Source of the DNA: Gammaproteobacteria bacterium UBA5109 | Lineage (GTDB): Bacteria; Pseudomonadota; Gammaproteobacteria; Pseudomonadales; Pseudohongiellaceae | Reading direction: 5' to 3' | Length of the DNA stretch: 64,000 nucleotides | Assembly (NCBI GenBank): GCA_002414385.1 | Contig: DHZH01000006.1 | Span: 310,001-374,000 of the forward strand | In this document: positions 56,111 to 64,000 of the stretch, piece by piece | Position numbering within the stretch: position 1 is the first letter of the stretch | Layout of the letters: each line of letters starts with the position of its first letter | The notes under the pieces: generated by a model | What the model was told of the DNA's origin: nothing | Database searches by the model: none | What the model saw: the letters and a program-made list of their open reading frames with translations, nothing else | Translations under genes and position numbers: made by a program

Positions 56111-56974
56111 ATGTGTGATCTAAAAACCGTAAAAGATACTGAAGAGTTTCTGCAACTGAACCGACGTGATTTTGGCAAGGCATCTGCTGCTGCCGGATTA
56201 AGCATGATGCTGCCAGCGGTGGCCAATGCCCAGGAGTTAACTGAATCCTATCACGACATTGAAACTGACGACGGTGTAGCCGATTGCTTCTTTGTCCGCC
56301 CGGCTACCGGAGAGCATCCTGCTGTGCTGATCTGGCCGGATATTCTGGGATTGCGCCCGGCTTTTGAAATGATGGCCAGGCGTCTGGCCCAGTCAGGATA
56401 TTCCGTGCTGGTGCCGAATCCTTTTTATCGTGGTGCAAGAGCGCCGGTGGTGCCGGAAGGCGCCAGTTTCCAGGATCCGGCTGTCAGAGAAACCGTTTTT
56501 CCGCTGGCCGGTATGCTTAATGCTGACACGCACTTCACTGATGCCAGGGCATTTATCCAGTTTCTGGATGACCAGGATGCAGTAGACAGTTCTCGCGGAA
56601 TGGGAACAACCGGTTATTGCATGGGTGGACCGATGGTAATGCGCACCATGGCTACCAGTGATCGTATGCGCGCCGGTGGAACATTCCATGGCGGCGGCCT
56701 TGCGACTGATGCGGAAAACAGCCCGCATCTGCTGATTCCTGAAATGGAAGGCGCCAGCATGTTGATTGCGATTGCCGAAAATGATGACCAGGAAGAACCG
56801 GAAGTGAAGAACATTCTGCGTGATGCCTTTGCTGCCAATAATATCCCGGCCGAGATTGAAGTCTATCCGGCCCAGCATGGCTGGTGTCCTCCGGATATGC
56901 CGGTTTACGACGAAACGCAGGCTGAACGGGCCTGGGCGCGATTACTGAACCTGTTTGATAACGCGCTGGCTTAA
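56111..56974 (+). CDS. Exported dienelactone hydrolase family protein
   Basis: 287 residues. A Tat-type signal (NRRDFGKASAAAGLSMMLPAVANA) precedes an alpha/beta hydrolase of the dienelactone hydrolase family. The nucleophile elbow is GYCMGG (Cys); AIAENDDQEE and AQHGWCPPD supply Asp and His. It would cleave a lactone or ester in the periplasm; the substrate is unknown. It interrupts the usual truB-rpsO junction. Confidence 0.85.
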   Translation: MCDLKTVKDTEEFLQLNRRDFGKASAAAGLSMMLPAVANAQELTESYHDIETDDGVADCFFVRPATGEHPAVLIWPDILGLRPAFEMMARRLAQSGYSVLVPNPFYRGARAPVVPEGASFQDPAVRETVFPLAGMLNADTHFTDARAFIQFLDDQDAVDSSRGMGTTGYCMGGPMVMRTMATSDRMRAGGTFHGGGLATDAENSPHLLIPEMEGASMLIAIAENDDQEEPEVKNILRDAFAANNIPAEIEVYPAQHGWCPPDMPVYDETQAERAWARLLNLFDNALA

Positions 56975-57018
56975 ACTAAAAGCAATTCGCGCCTATTCAG
57001 GAAGGATCAGGAAAAGCA

Positions 57019-57051
57019 AAAGGTGTCGGTGCAATTCCGACACCTTTTTTT
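57019..57051. terminator. Bidirectional terminator
   Basis: AAAAGGTGTCGG / CCGACACCTTTTTT hairpin between the hydrolase gene and the convergent sigma-factor cluster. Confidence 0.92.
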
Positions 57052-57067
57052 ACGCCGGTGTTTTTTG

Positions 57068-57418
57068 CTATTGATCCGTCGAGTGGTCAAGCATCAGCAA
57101 AAAGGTCATGCCTAGAATCGCGATGCTGCCTGGAATCAGGACCAGCTCCCAGTTGATGCTTATAGTCTGAAAGGAAAGCCAGTTGTAAGAGTCTGAAAGA
57201 ATGTTGATTACAGGCACTAACTGAAAAGCTAATATCAGGCTGCTAAGTCCAGCCATTACTGAAAGCACAGCCGTGCGCAGCCATAACTGGCGTCTGAGCG
57301 GTTTCATCACCGTATCCACAAAAGCCTCACTATTTTCATGACTGAAGGTCTGCTGCTCTGCATTTTGCTGAAACAGCTGTTGTATGAAGGCTTCATTACT
57401 TAAGTTGTTGTCAGTCAT
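57068..57418 (-). CDS. Two-helix membrane protein linked to the ECF sigma factor
   Basis: 116 residues. A soluble N-terminal ~45 residues is followed by two membrane segments (AVLSVMAGLSSLILAFQLVPVI and LVLIPGSIAILGMTFLLML). ATGA overlap with the sigma gene. Position suggests an anti-sigma-like or partner protein, but no zinc anti-sigma motif is seen. Confidence 0.7.
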   Translation of the reverse strand: MTDNNLSNEAFIQQLFQQNAEQQTFSHENSEAFVDTVMKPLRRQLWLRTAVLSVMAGLSSLILAFQLVPVINILSDSYNWLSFQTISINWELVLIPGSIAILGMTFLLMLDHSTDQ

Positions 57419-57954
57419 GGGGTTCCCGTTATGTTGAATTTGTCACGGATTCGGACCGTGCCGCGGCGAATATTTGATTTAACTGTTCCCAGAGGCAATT
57501 CAGTCAGGATGCTGATTTCCCTGTGACTGTAGCCATAAGCATAATTGAGAATCAGGCAGGCTCTTTCTTCCGTATTCAGCACTGCCAGATATTTCTGCAA
57601 ATCAAGTCCGGCGCTTTCTTCCCCAGAGCTGTCTTTGTCAGCTTCCATTTGAGATGCTTCCTGTAAGACCCTGTACTGCTGAAATTGCTGTCTCTTTGCC
57701 TGCAGAAAATTAGTATAGGCAATTTTCATCAACCAGCTTCTGAAATTACCTTCACCGCGAAAAGTATGCAATTTGCTCCAGGCTTTGATGAAGGTTTCCT
57801 GGGCCAGGTCATCAGCCATGCCTATATCACCACTAAGTTGCCGGAGCCAGTTCCTGACCAGGTGTTGGTTTCGCCAGACCAGTGCTTCGAAAGCCTGGGT
57901 ATCCTGAGTGGCGATAACCCTGGCGATAAGCTCCTTATCGTCCGGTTTTTTCAT
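57415..57954 (-). CDS. ECF-type RNA polymerase sigma factor
   Basis: 179 residues with sigma region 2 (DIGMADDLAQETFIKAWSKL, FRSWLMKIAYTNFLQ) and region 4 (LNYAYGYSHREISILTELPLGTVKSNIRRG, in pieces). No regions 1 or 3, so ECF type. Overlaps both neighbours by 4 bp in a three-gene minus-strand operon of membrane proteins and sigma factor, suggesting an envelope-sensing unit. Confidence 0.9.
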   Translation of the reverse strand: MKKPDDKELIARVIATQDTQAFEALVWRNQHLVRNWLRQLSGDIGMADDLAQETFIKAWSKLHTFRGEGNFRSWLMKIAYTNFLQAKRQQFQQYRVLQEASQMEADKDSSGEESAGLDLQKYLAVLNTEERACLILNYAYGYSHREISILTELPLGTVKSNIRRGTVRIRDKFNITGTP

Positions 57955-58376
57955 TCAGTCATGGGCGATTTACCAGCTTTATCCCCTGAGTCCTTTTCCC
58001 TATCCGGCATGAACTTCCAGAATCCGATATAAGTCAGGCCCATGATACCGAATGCAGCGGCAATACCGACGATAATAAATGACAGCTCATTGCGTGTTGC
58101 TTCACCGATAAAAAAGCCCAGCACAACGATACTGATACCGATGCTGATCATTCTTACCCCGCGTCTGAGATCCTTTTCAGGGGTATTTTGTTTGGGGAAG
58201 CTCAGGGTTTCCAGTAGCTCCGGGGACAACTGGTGACCCTTTTCGATCATGGTGCGTAATGTGAGCTGAACTTCCTCATTACTGCGCTGACGGAAATAAA
58301 AATAAAGCCAGGCAATCAGGGGTATTGATAAGACAATCAAAATGGGAATCATCAATTCCAGGTTACTTTCATTCAT
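57951..58376 (-). CDS. DUF6249-like membrane protein
   Basis: 141 residues from ATG 58376 with AAGGAGAG upstream. One N-terminal helix (LMIPILIVLSIPLIAWLYFYF) and two C-terminal ones (MISIGISIVVLGFFIGEA, FIIVGIAAAFGIMGLTYIGFW) flank a soluble segment (LRTMIEKGHQLSPELLETL), the layout of DUF6249 proteins found with ECF sigma factors. First gene of the sigma operon. Confidence 0.75.
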   Translation of the reverse strand: MNESNLELMIPILIVLSIPLIAWLYFYFRQRSNEEVQLTLRTMIEKGHQLSPELLETLSFPKQNTPEKDLRRGVRMISIGISIVVLGFFIGEATRNELSFIIVGIAAAFGIMGLTYIGFWKFMPDREKDSGDKAGKSPMTE

Positions 58377-58520
58377 GCGGGCTCTCCTTTTTAGTAAAGA
58401 ATAAGTTAGTACAGCATAGGATGCTGTCCATGGGCATTTTGGATGCAAAAAGGATGAGATTTTTTAGCAGGGATTAAGCGCTAAGAGGCAGGCTGCCGAC
58501 AGATCATACAGGAGAGCAGG

Positions 58521-59195
58521 CTAGAAGCTGTCCAGCTCCACACTGCGAATTTCCGACAGGGGCAGGCTGAACACCAGGTCCCTGTCGGAAGCCAGTAGAT
58601 CACTGGAAATACTCAAGTCATAGGACTTACCGAATTTCCAGGCCGGGGAGTCATAAAAACGTACTTCCACCAGCTGGACTTCCCCTGGTTGTAAATCCAG
58701 GCTTGCCGGTTCAACGGACAGCAGGTCATAGCGACGCTCGGCGCTGTCCACCAGGGCAAACTCATCACCGCTAAAACTGAGTGCGATGGCCTCTGTTTCA
58801 TTGGCCGGCACCGCGACCTGCAGATAAAACACACTATGGCTGACCAGTCGGGTGTTTTTGCTCAGGCCCGGGGCCTCTCCCCGGACATTCTGAATCACTG
58901 CCCGGTCCAGATTGAACTGCAGCGGTTCATATACCATTGGTGCCTGGTAAATGGCTGTATGCTGGGTGTTTTCTGAATACTCCTCCAGCACTTCCCAGCT
59001 GCCATCGGGACGCAGGCGAATCCGCTGTCCCTCGCTGTTGGTAGCGAAAATGTCTTCTGACGCAAATTGCCAGCTACCGTCGTCCAGTAATTCCACTTCA
59101 CGCCCGGAATCAGTAATGATGCGCTCGGCAGCCGTCACAAGGGCAGGAATGGCAAGCAAAAAGACACTGAGGAAAATACTGGCGGGTTTTGACAT
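58521..59195 (-). CDS. Secreted protein of unknown function
   Basis: 224 residues from ATG 59195, which gives a clean signal peptide (SIFLSVFLLAIPALVTA). The mature N-terminus has two repeats of a 'DSGREVELLDDGSWQF' / 'GQRIRLRPDGSWEVL' motif, a pattern seen in small periplasmic DUF3157-like proteins. The rest is beta-rich. Function unknown. Confidence 0.72.
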   Translation of the reverse strand: MSKPASIFLSVFLLAIPALVTAAERIITDSGREVELLDDGSWQFASEDIFATNSEGQRIRLRPDGSWEVLEEYSENTQHTAIYQAPMVYEPLQFNLDRAVIQNVRGEAPGLSKNTRLVSHSVFYLQVAVPANETEAIALSFSGDEFALVDSAERRYDLLSVEPASLDLQPGEVQLVEVRFYDSPAWKFGKSYDLSISSDLLASDRDLVFSLPLSEIRSVELDSF

Positions 59196-59336
59196 GAAAT
59201 TCTCTATTGTGGGTGGTTTAAAAGCCGAGGCGCATATTATAGCCTTAAATGCCTGCAAGGATAATTGCCGGCACTGAAACAGCCATACTCAATAGCTGAT
59301 TGAAAATATTGAAAAATATGGCGCTAGCACCCTAAA

Positions 59337-59365
59337 TTAGTGTATCGGGGTGCAATTTATGCTAT
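59337..59365 (+). promoter_or_regulatory. Candidate rpsO promoter
   Basis: TTAGTG (59337-59342), 17 bp, TGCTAT (59360-59365), ~120 bp before rpsO. The 59196-59483 spacer also contains a GGGGTGC / GCACCCC inverted repeat (59347-59376) that could be a leader hairpin. No other gene is seen there. Confidence 0.4.
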
Positions 59366-59483
59366 CGTGCGCACCCCCATGTATGATGGGGTTGAAGGAG
59401 TATTCCAGCGGACTATCAATATGCATGGTTTGTCTGGTTAACACGGATGTTTGGCTTATTTTGCATATTCACAGGAGAAACTT

Positions 59484-59753
59484 ATGGCTTTATCAGCTAA
59501 TGAAAAGGCGGATATTATCCGCGACTATGCCCTGGCGGAAGGTGACACCGGGTCCCCGGAAGTTCAGGTTGCATTATTAACCAATAATATCAATCACTTG
59601 CAAGAGCATTTCAAAGAGCACAAGCAGGACCATCATTCCCGCCGTGGACTGATTCGTATGGTCAATACCCGTCGCAAGTTGCTGGATTACCTCAAAAAGA
59701 AAGATCTTGAGCGCTACAGCAGCCTGATTAACCGACTGGGTCTGCGTCGCTAG
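59484..59753 (+). CDS. rpsO: 30S ribosomal protein S15
   Basis: 89 residues from ATG 59484 with AGGAG upstream. The sequence GDTGSPEVQVALLTNNINHL and HHSRRGLIRMVNTRRKLLDYL is the S15 signature. Followed by pnp as in most gammaproteobacteria. Confidence 0.98.
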   Translation: MALSANEKADIIRDYALAEGDTGSPEVQVALLTNNINHLQEHFKEHKQDHHSRRGLIRMVNTRRKLLDYLKKKDLERYSSLINRLGLRR

Positions 59754-59766
59754 ACTACTCTTCTCA

Positions 59767-59791
59767 CCTGGCTGGCATGGGGCCAGCCAGG
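59767..59791 (+). promoter_or_regulatory. rpsO-pnp intergenic stem-loop
   Basis: A 10-bp stem (CCTGGCTGGC / GCCAGCCAGG) with a five-base loop, no T-run after it. In E. coli the pnp leader carries an RNase III-cleaved stem used in PNPase autocontrol; this hairpin is in the matching place. Confidence 0.6.
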
Positions 59792-59815
59792 TTTCGTACG
59801 TTAGGAAAATAAAAT

Positions 59816-61927
59816 ATGTTTAATCCGATAAGGAAAGAATTCAAGTATGGCAACAATACGGTTGTCATGGAAACAGGCAGAATCGCGCGACAAGCCACCG
59901 GCGCTGTTCTGGTCACTATAGGTGGTACTTCAGTATTAACCACGGTTGTTGCCAGAAAAACAGCCAACCCTGGTCAGGATTTCTTCCCGCTGACCGTCAA
60001 CTATCAGGAAAAGACCTACGCAGCCGGCAAAATTCCCGGCGGTTTCTTCAAGCGAGAAGGTCGACCCACTGAAAAAGAAACCCTGACTTCACGTCTGATC
60101 GACAGACCCATTCGTCCTTTGTTTCCCAAAGGCTTTCTCAATGAGGTGCAGGTCGTCTGTACTGTGGTTTCTGCTGAAAAGGATGTTGATCCGGATATTG
60201 CAGCAATGATTGGCGCTTCAGCAGCCCTGGCTATTTCCGGCGTACCATTTGCCGGTCCCCTGGGCGCGGCGCGAGTGGGATTTACGGAAAGTGAGGGTTA
60301 TATCCTTAACCCCGGCTACGCCAAACTGGAAGAATCCGCACTGGACATGGTGGTTGCAGGAACTGAATCCGCTGTCCTGATGGTGGAATCAGAAGCCAAG
60401 GAGCTTAGCGAGGACCAGATGCTTGGTGGTGTGTTATTCGCCCACCAGGAAATGCAGACAGTAGTTCAGGCCGTCAAGGAACTGAAAAGCGAAGCGGGCA
60501 AACCGGACTGGGAATGGGTGCCGGAAGAGAAAAATACCACACTGACCGAGGCAGTATCTGCAGCCTTCAGTGAAGGTATTACTGAAGCCTATAAAATTTC
60601 CGACAAAATGCAGCGCCAGGATGCACTGGGTGCACTGCAGGAAAAAGCAGTTGAGCAGTTTGCCGATGAGGAAGCGGAGACCGGTGTCAGTGCCGGGGAA
60701 ATCCAGGATGTTTTTGCAGCGCTGGAAAAGAAAATTGTTCGCAGCAATATTATTGCCGGGCAGCCGCGAATTGACGGGCGCGACAATACCACGGTCCGAC
60801 CGATTGCGGTTGAGACAGGAGTTCTTCCTAAAACTCACGGTTCCGCACTGTTCACGCGTGGTGAAACACAGGCACTGGTTGTGGCTACTTTGGGTGCCAT
60901 CCGTGATGCCCAGTTGATTGAGGGGCTGTCCGGAACCATGAAAGATGCCTTCATGCTGCACTATAACTTCCCGCCCTTCAGTGTCGGGGAAACCGGATTT
61001 ATGAGCGGCCCGAAGCGTCGTGAGATTGGCCATGGCCGACTTGCCCGTCGTGGTGTGGCTGCTGTATTACCCAAGGAAGAAGATTTCCCCTATACCATTC
61101 GCGTGGTGTCTGAAATTACTGAATCCAATGGCTCTTCATCAATGGCTTCTGTCTGTGGTACATCCCTGGCCCTGATGGATGCCGGTGTGCCCCTGAAAGC
61201 CCCGGTTGCGGGTATCGCAATGGGTCTGATCAAGGAAGACAACGGCGTTGCAGTATTGACTGATATCCTTGGTGACGAGGATCATCTTGGCGATATGGAT
61301 TTCAAGGTGGCGGGCTCTGCCAACGGTGTCACGGCTCTGCAGATGGATATTAAAATCCAGGGCATCACCGAAGAAATTATGGAAACTGCACTGCAGCAGG
61401 CTTATACAGCCAGAATGCATATTCTCGGCGAGATGAACAAGGTGATTTCCGAATCACGCGCCAATGTATCGGAAAATGCTCCGAGCATGGCTGTCCTCAA
61501 GATTCATCCGGACAAAATCCGTGACGTTATCGGTAAGGGCGGCGCGACGATTCGTTCCATCACCGATGAAACCGGCGCCTCCATCGATATTGATGATGAC
61601 GGCAATGTGCGCATTTATGGGGAAGATTCTGATTCCCGTGATGCAGCAGTGGCCATGGTTGAGGAAATTACCGCTGAGGCTGAAATTGGCAAAATCTACA
61701 AAGGCCTGGTATCCAAGATTGTGGATTTCGGTGCTTTTGTGACCATTTTGCCTGGCAAGGATGGACTGGTGCATATTTCCCAGATTGCCCAGGAACGCGT
61801 TGAGAAGGTTACTGACCATCTCACCGAAGGTGAAGAAATCCTCGTCAAGGTGCTCAAGGTGGATGATCGCGGTAAGATCAGCCTGAGCATGAAAGACATT
61901 ACCGAGGAAGAAAAAGCCGAGTTCTGA
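59816..61927 (+). CDS. pnp: Polyribonucleotide nucleotidyltransferase (PNPase)
   Basis: 703 residues. Two RNase PH domains (TVNYQEKTYAAGKIPGGFFKREGRPTEKE, in pieces; and FPYTIRVVSEITESNGSSSMASVCG, in pieces), an all-helical linker domain, KH domain (VIGKGGATIRSITDETG) and S1 domain (YKGLVSKIVDFGAFVTILPGKDGLVHIS, in pieces). It degrades RNA 3' to 5' phosphorolytically and joins the degradosome. Confidence 0.98.
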   Translation: MFNPIRKEFKYGNNTVVMETGRIARQATGAVLVTIGGTSVLTTVVARKTANPGQDFFPLTVNYQEKTYAAGKIPGGFFKREGRPTEKETLTSRLIDRPIRPLFPKGFLNEVQVVCTVVSAEKDVDPDIAAMIGASAALAISGVPFAGPLGAARVGFTESEGYILNPGYAKLEESALDMVVAGTESAVLMVESEAKELSEDQMLGGVLFAHQEMQTVVQAVKELKSEAGKPDWEWVPEEKNTTLTEAVSAAFSEGITEAYKISDKMQRQDALGALQEKAVEQFADEEAETGVSAGEIQDVFAALEKKIVRSNIIAGQPRIDGRDNTTVRPIAVETGVLPKTHGSALFTRGETQALVVATLGAIRDAQLIEGLSGTMKDAFMLHYNFPPFSVGETGFMSGPKRREIGHGRLARRGVAAVLPKEEDFPYTIRVVSEITESNGSSSMASVCGTSLALMDAGVPLKAPVAGIAMGLIKEDNGVAVLTDILGDEDHLGDMDFKVAGSANGVTALQMDIKIQGITEEIMETALQQAYTARMHILGEMNKVISESRANVSENAPSMAVLKIHPDKIRDVIGKGGATIRSITDETGASIDIDDDGNVRIYGEDSDSRDAAVAMVEEITAEAEIGKIYKGLVSKIVDFGAFVTILPGKDGLVHISQIAQERVEKVTDHLTEGEEILVKVLKVDDRGKISLSMKDITEEEKAEF

Positions 61928-61947
61928 ACTGGCTGAGAAACACCGAA

Positions 61948-61983
61948 GAAGCCCGATATTCTGTCAGAAATCGGGCTTTTTTG
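61948..61983 (+). terminator. Rho-independent terminator after pnp
   Basis: AAGCCCGAT ... ATCGGGCTT hairpin followed by a T-run, 21 bp after the pnp stop. Confidence 0.92.
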
Positions 61984-62096
61984 TGTCTGAAAAACTATTT
62001 TTGCAGAATCTTGACAGATTGACGGCAGCAGGATTTACACTACCAGTACTGGAATCAAGCGGGCTGGTTGTGGCCTGAAACATCGGAAATACTTTT

Positions 62097-62984
62097 ATGA
62101 ATGACAACAAGTTGGTTTTTTCACTGGTCATCGGGGTCATCGTACTGTTCGGCCTGTTTATGGCGCTCAGTGGAGATGACTCCGAACGTGTTGATGTGAT
62201 GGTCACTGAAGAACCGGAACCAGTTCAGTTGCCAGCGCCGGTCCCTGAACCCCCGTCACCGGAAACGACAGTACCGCCGCCTGCTCCTGAAGTCGTTGAA
62301 GAACCCGAAGCGCTGCCACCTGAAACAGAACCTGAAGTGGTAGAAGAAGTAGCCGAAGTCGAAGAAGCTCCTGTACCGGCACCCGAGCCCTTGCCGAACC
62401 TGAATAACAGTGATGATTTTGTGCTGGCAGAATTGATGGAAACAGATGGTGGTTCGGCAATCCTGATGCATCTGGTTTCCGAACAACTGATCCGTAAGTT
62501 TGTGGTCATGGTGGAAAACATGAGCCGGGGAGAATTTCCTGATCGCAACCTGCCCCTTGAGCGCCCCATGGAGCCAATGCAGGTGACGGAACTGGGCAGT
62601 GAGTTTTATCTGATGGATGAAGCTTCATACCGTCGTTTTGACAGCCTGGTCAATGCCTTTAGCAATGTCAGTACGGAAACAGCAGTACGCCTCTATGATG
62701 ACTTTACGCCCCTGTTTCGTCAGGCTTATGCAGAGCTGGGAATTCCAGACAGCAATTTCCATACGGTGATGCTGACAGCCATTGATAATGTGCTCAATGC
62801 TCGCAGCGCTCCACAACCACAGCAGCTTGTCAGACCGAGCCTGGCCTATGAGTATGCCGACCCGGAAATTGAAAGCTACAGTGATGTGGAAAAATTACTG
62901 ATGCGACTGGGCCCCCGTAACACCGAGAACCTGCAGCAACGCCTGGAATTTTTCAAACGCCGTCTGGAACTGGAAGCGCGCTGA
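62097..62984 (+). CDS. DUF3014 membrane-anchored protein
   Basis: 295 residues. One N-terminal helix (LVFSLVIGVIVLFGLFMAL), a Pro/Glu-rich periplasmic linker of ~75 residues, then the DUF3014 domain (LNNSDDFVLAELMETDGG, RKFVVMVENMSRGEFPDRNLP). The linker would span into the periplasm toward the cell wall. Function of the family is unknown. Confidence 0.8.
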   Translation: MNDNKLVFSLVIGVIVLFGLFMALSGDDSERVDVMVTEEPEPVQLPAPVPEPPSPETTVPPPAPEVVEEPEALPPETEPEVVEEVAEVEEAPVPAPEPLPNLNNSDDFVLAELMETDGGSAILMHLVSEQLIRKFVVMVENMSRGEFPDRNLPLERPMEPMQVTELGSEFYLMDEASYRRFDSLVNAFSNVSTETAVRLYDDFTPLFRQAYAELGIPDSNFHTVMLTAIDNVLNARSAPQPQQLVRPSLAYEYADPEIESYSDVEKLLMRLGPRNTENLQQRLEFFKRRLELEAR

Positions 62985-62987
62985 TTT

Positions 62988-63986
62988 TCAGCTTACTTTA
63001 TTCAGCAGTTCCTGATGTTGTTCCGCTGGCAGACGTGGTCCAAACTGGCTGACAACCGCTGCGGCACTCATACTGGCCAGACGACCGGCCGTGGCGAAAT
63101 CCTGACCGCTGGATATCCCGTAAAGAAAGGCACCGGCAAACATGTCACCGGCTCCGTTGCTGTCCACAGCCTTGACCGGATATGAATCAATTTTAGTCGT
63201 AGTCTCCCCGTCAAACACCAGCGCACCCTCAGAGCCGAGTGTGATAACCAGCGTTTTGGTAATTTTCTTCAGGGCTTCAACAACTGCATCAATATCGTCT
63301 TCTCCTGTCCAGGTCTGGGCTTCGACCTTGTTGGCAAACAGTAAATCCACTCCGTCGCCAATCATGTCTTCCAGGCCGCCGCGATAAAACTGCACCATGG
63401 CCGGGTCCGACAATGTCAGGGCGGTTTTCACCCCGTTTTTTTCTGCTATTTCCCGGGCCTTTACACAGGCTACCCGGGCGCTGTCTGAAGAAACCAGATA
63501 ACCTTCCAGATAGAGGTATTTGGAGTTTGCCAGGGCGTCTTCATGAATATCCGTAGCAGTGAGGTTTTCAGAAACCCCCAGATAGGTCAGCATGGTGCGT
63601 TCTGCATCCGGGCTTACCATGACCAGACATTTTCCGGTAACCCCCTCTTCACCACGGATACTGTCGAGATTGGTATCAATATTGTGGTTGCCAAGTTCCT
63701 GCAGGTAAAAATCACCAAACTCATCGTTGGCCACCTTGCAGGAATAAAAAGTGTTGGCGCCAAATTGTGAGGCTGCATAAAGGGTATTGGCAGCCGAACC
63801 ACCGCCGGCACGTTTTTTCAGACCGTATTTTTTCATCAGGCGTTCGAAGATGGTTTCATGAGAATCCTCATCAACCAGCGTCATGATGCCTTTCTGTAAA
63901 CTCTCATGGGTGAAAAAGCTGTCATCGACTTCAAACTCTTTATCGACCAGTGCGTTACCGAGAGCATAAATATGGTATTTCTTCAT
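62988..63986 (-). CDS. PfkB-family carbohydrate/nucleoside kinase (adenosine kinase-like)
   Basis: 332 residues from ATG 63986 (AAGG upstream). Family signatures: N-terminal YALGNALVDKEFEVDD, the first PfkB motif near GGGSAANTLYAASQFGA, and the second with the anion hole and catalytic Asp in DSNGAGDMFAGAFLYG. Proteins of this length and start are usually annotated as adenosine or inosine-guanosine kinases. Convergent with the DUF3014 gene, 3 bp apart. Confidence 0.88.
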   Translation of the reverse strand: MKKYHIYALGNALVDKEFEVDDSFFTHESLQKGIMTLVDEDSHETIFERLMKKYGLKKRAGGGSAANTLYAASQFGANTFYSCKVANDEFGDFYLQELGNHNIDTNLDSIRGEEGVTGKCLVMVSPDAERTMLTYLGVSENLTATDIHEDALANSKYLYLEGYLVSSDSARVACVKAREIAEKNGVKTALTLSDPAMVQFYRGGLEDMIGDGVDLLFANKVEAQTWTGEDDIDAVVEALKKITKTLVITLGSEGALVFDGETTTKIDSYPVKAVDSNGAGDMFAGAFLYGISSGQDFATAGRLASMSAAAVVSQFGPRLPAEQHQELLNKVS

Positions 63987-64000
63987 TGTCATCCTTATTA

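Overview
The window is a stretch of gammaproteobacterial chromosome interrupted by one large mobile island. Outside the island the gene order is the conserved gammaproteobacterial housekeeping block: carA-carB-greA, yhbY, rlmE, ftsH-folP-glmM-tpiA-secG, tRNA-Leu(GAG), initiator tRNA-Met, then rimP-nusA-infB-rbfA-truB and rpsO-pnp. This is close to the Pseudomonas-type arrangement. I cannot name the genus.

Layout. 1-15,814: end of a symporter gene, a sulfurtransferase (sseA), a secreted acidic protein, cytochrome b561, an EamA transporter, carAB, greA, the ftsH-to-secG block and two tRNA genes. About 15,817-49,710: an island inserted at the 3' end of the initiator tRNA gene. It separates a strong tRNA promoter (15,641-15,669) from rimP-nusA-infB by about 34 kb. 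49,826-64,000: the resumed chromosome. Between truB and rpsO lie a dienelactone-hydrolase-like gene and an ECF sigma cluster; after pnp come a DUF3014 protein and a PfkB sugar/nucleoside kinase.

The island is an integrative mobilizable element. Its left end has a large serine recombinase and a minus-strand operon of small membrane proteins, a lipoprotein, a von Willebrand A protein and a VirD4-type coupling protein. Its right end has an ArdA-type antirestriction gene, a relaxase, MobC and an oriT-like site next to the boundary. No other type IV secretion genes are present, so transfer would need a helper. In the middle are a tyrosine integrase with what looks like a complete attP (arm repeats in exact 12-bp phase on both sides of a tRNA-3'-end-like core), an AlpA-like regulator, and a Fic/XRE pair with a 24-bp tandem repeat array.

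The cargo is a nine-gene, tightly packed plus-strand defence operon (31,168-45,638): excisionase-type HTH, SNF2-like helicase, DUF4391, type III-like DNA methyltransferase, GmrSD-like DUF262/HNH protein, type III Res-like helicase-nuclease, a GHKL ATPase fused to a PD-(D/E)xK nuclease, and a membrane/DUF4868-like pair resembling Kiwa. Just upstream, on the minus strand, is a TM0106-family RecB/RNase H nuclease. Beside it is a 770-bp interval (28,825-29,593) with no convincing gene but at least ten strong nested hairpins. I consider this interval, a candidate large structured RNA of unknown class (or an ssDNA-folding element), the most unusual thing in the window.
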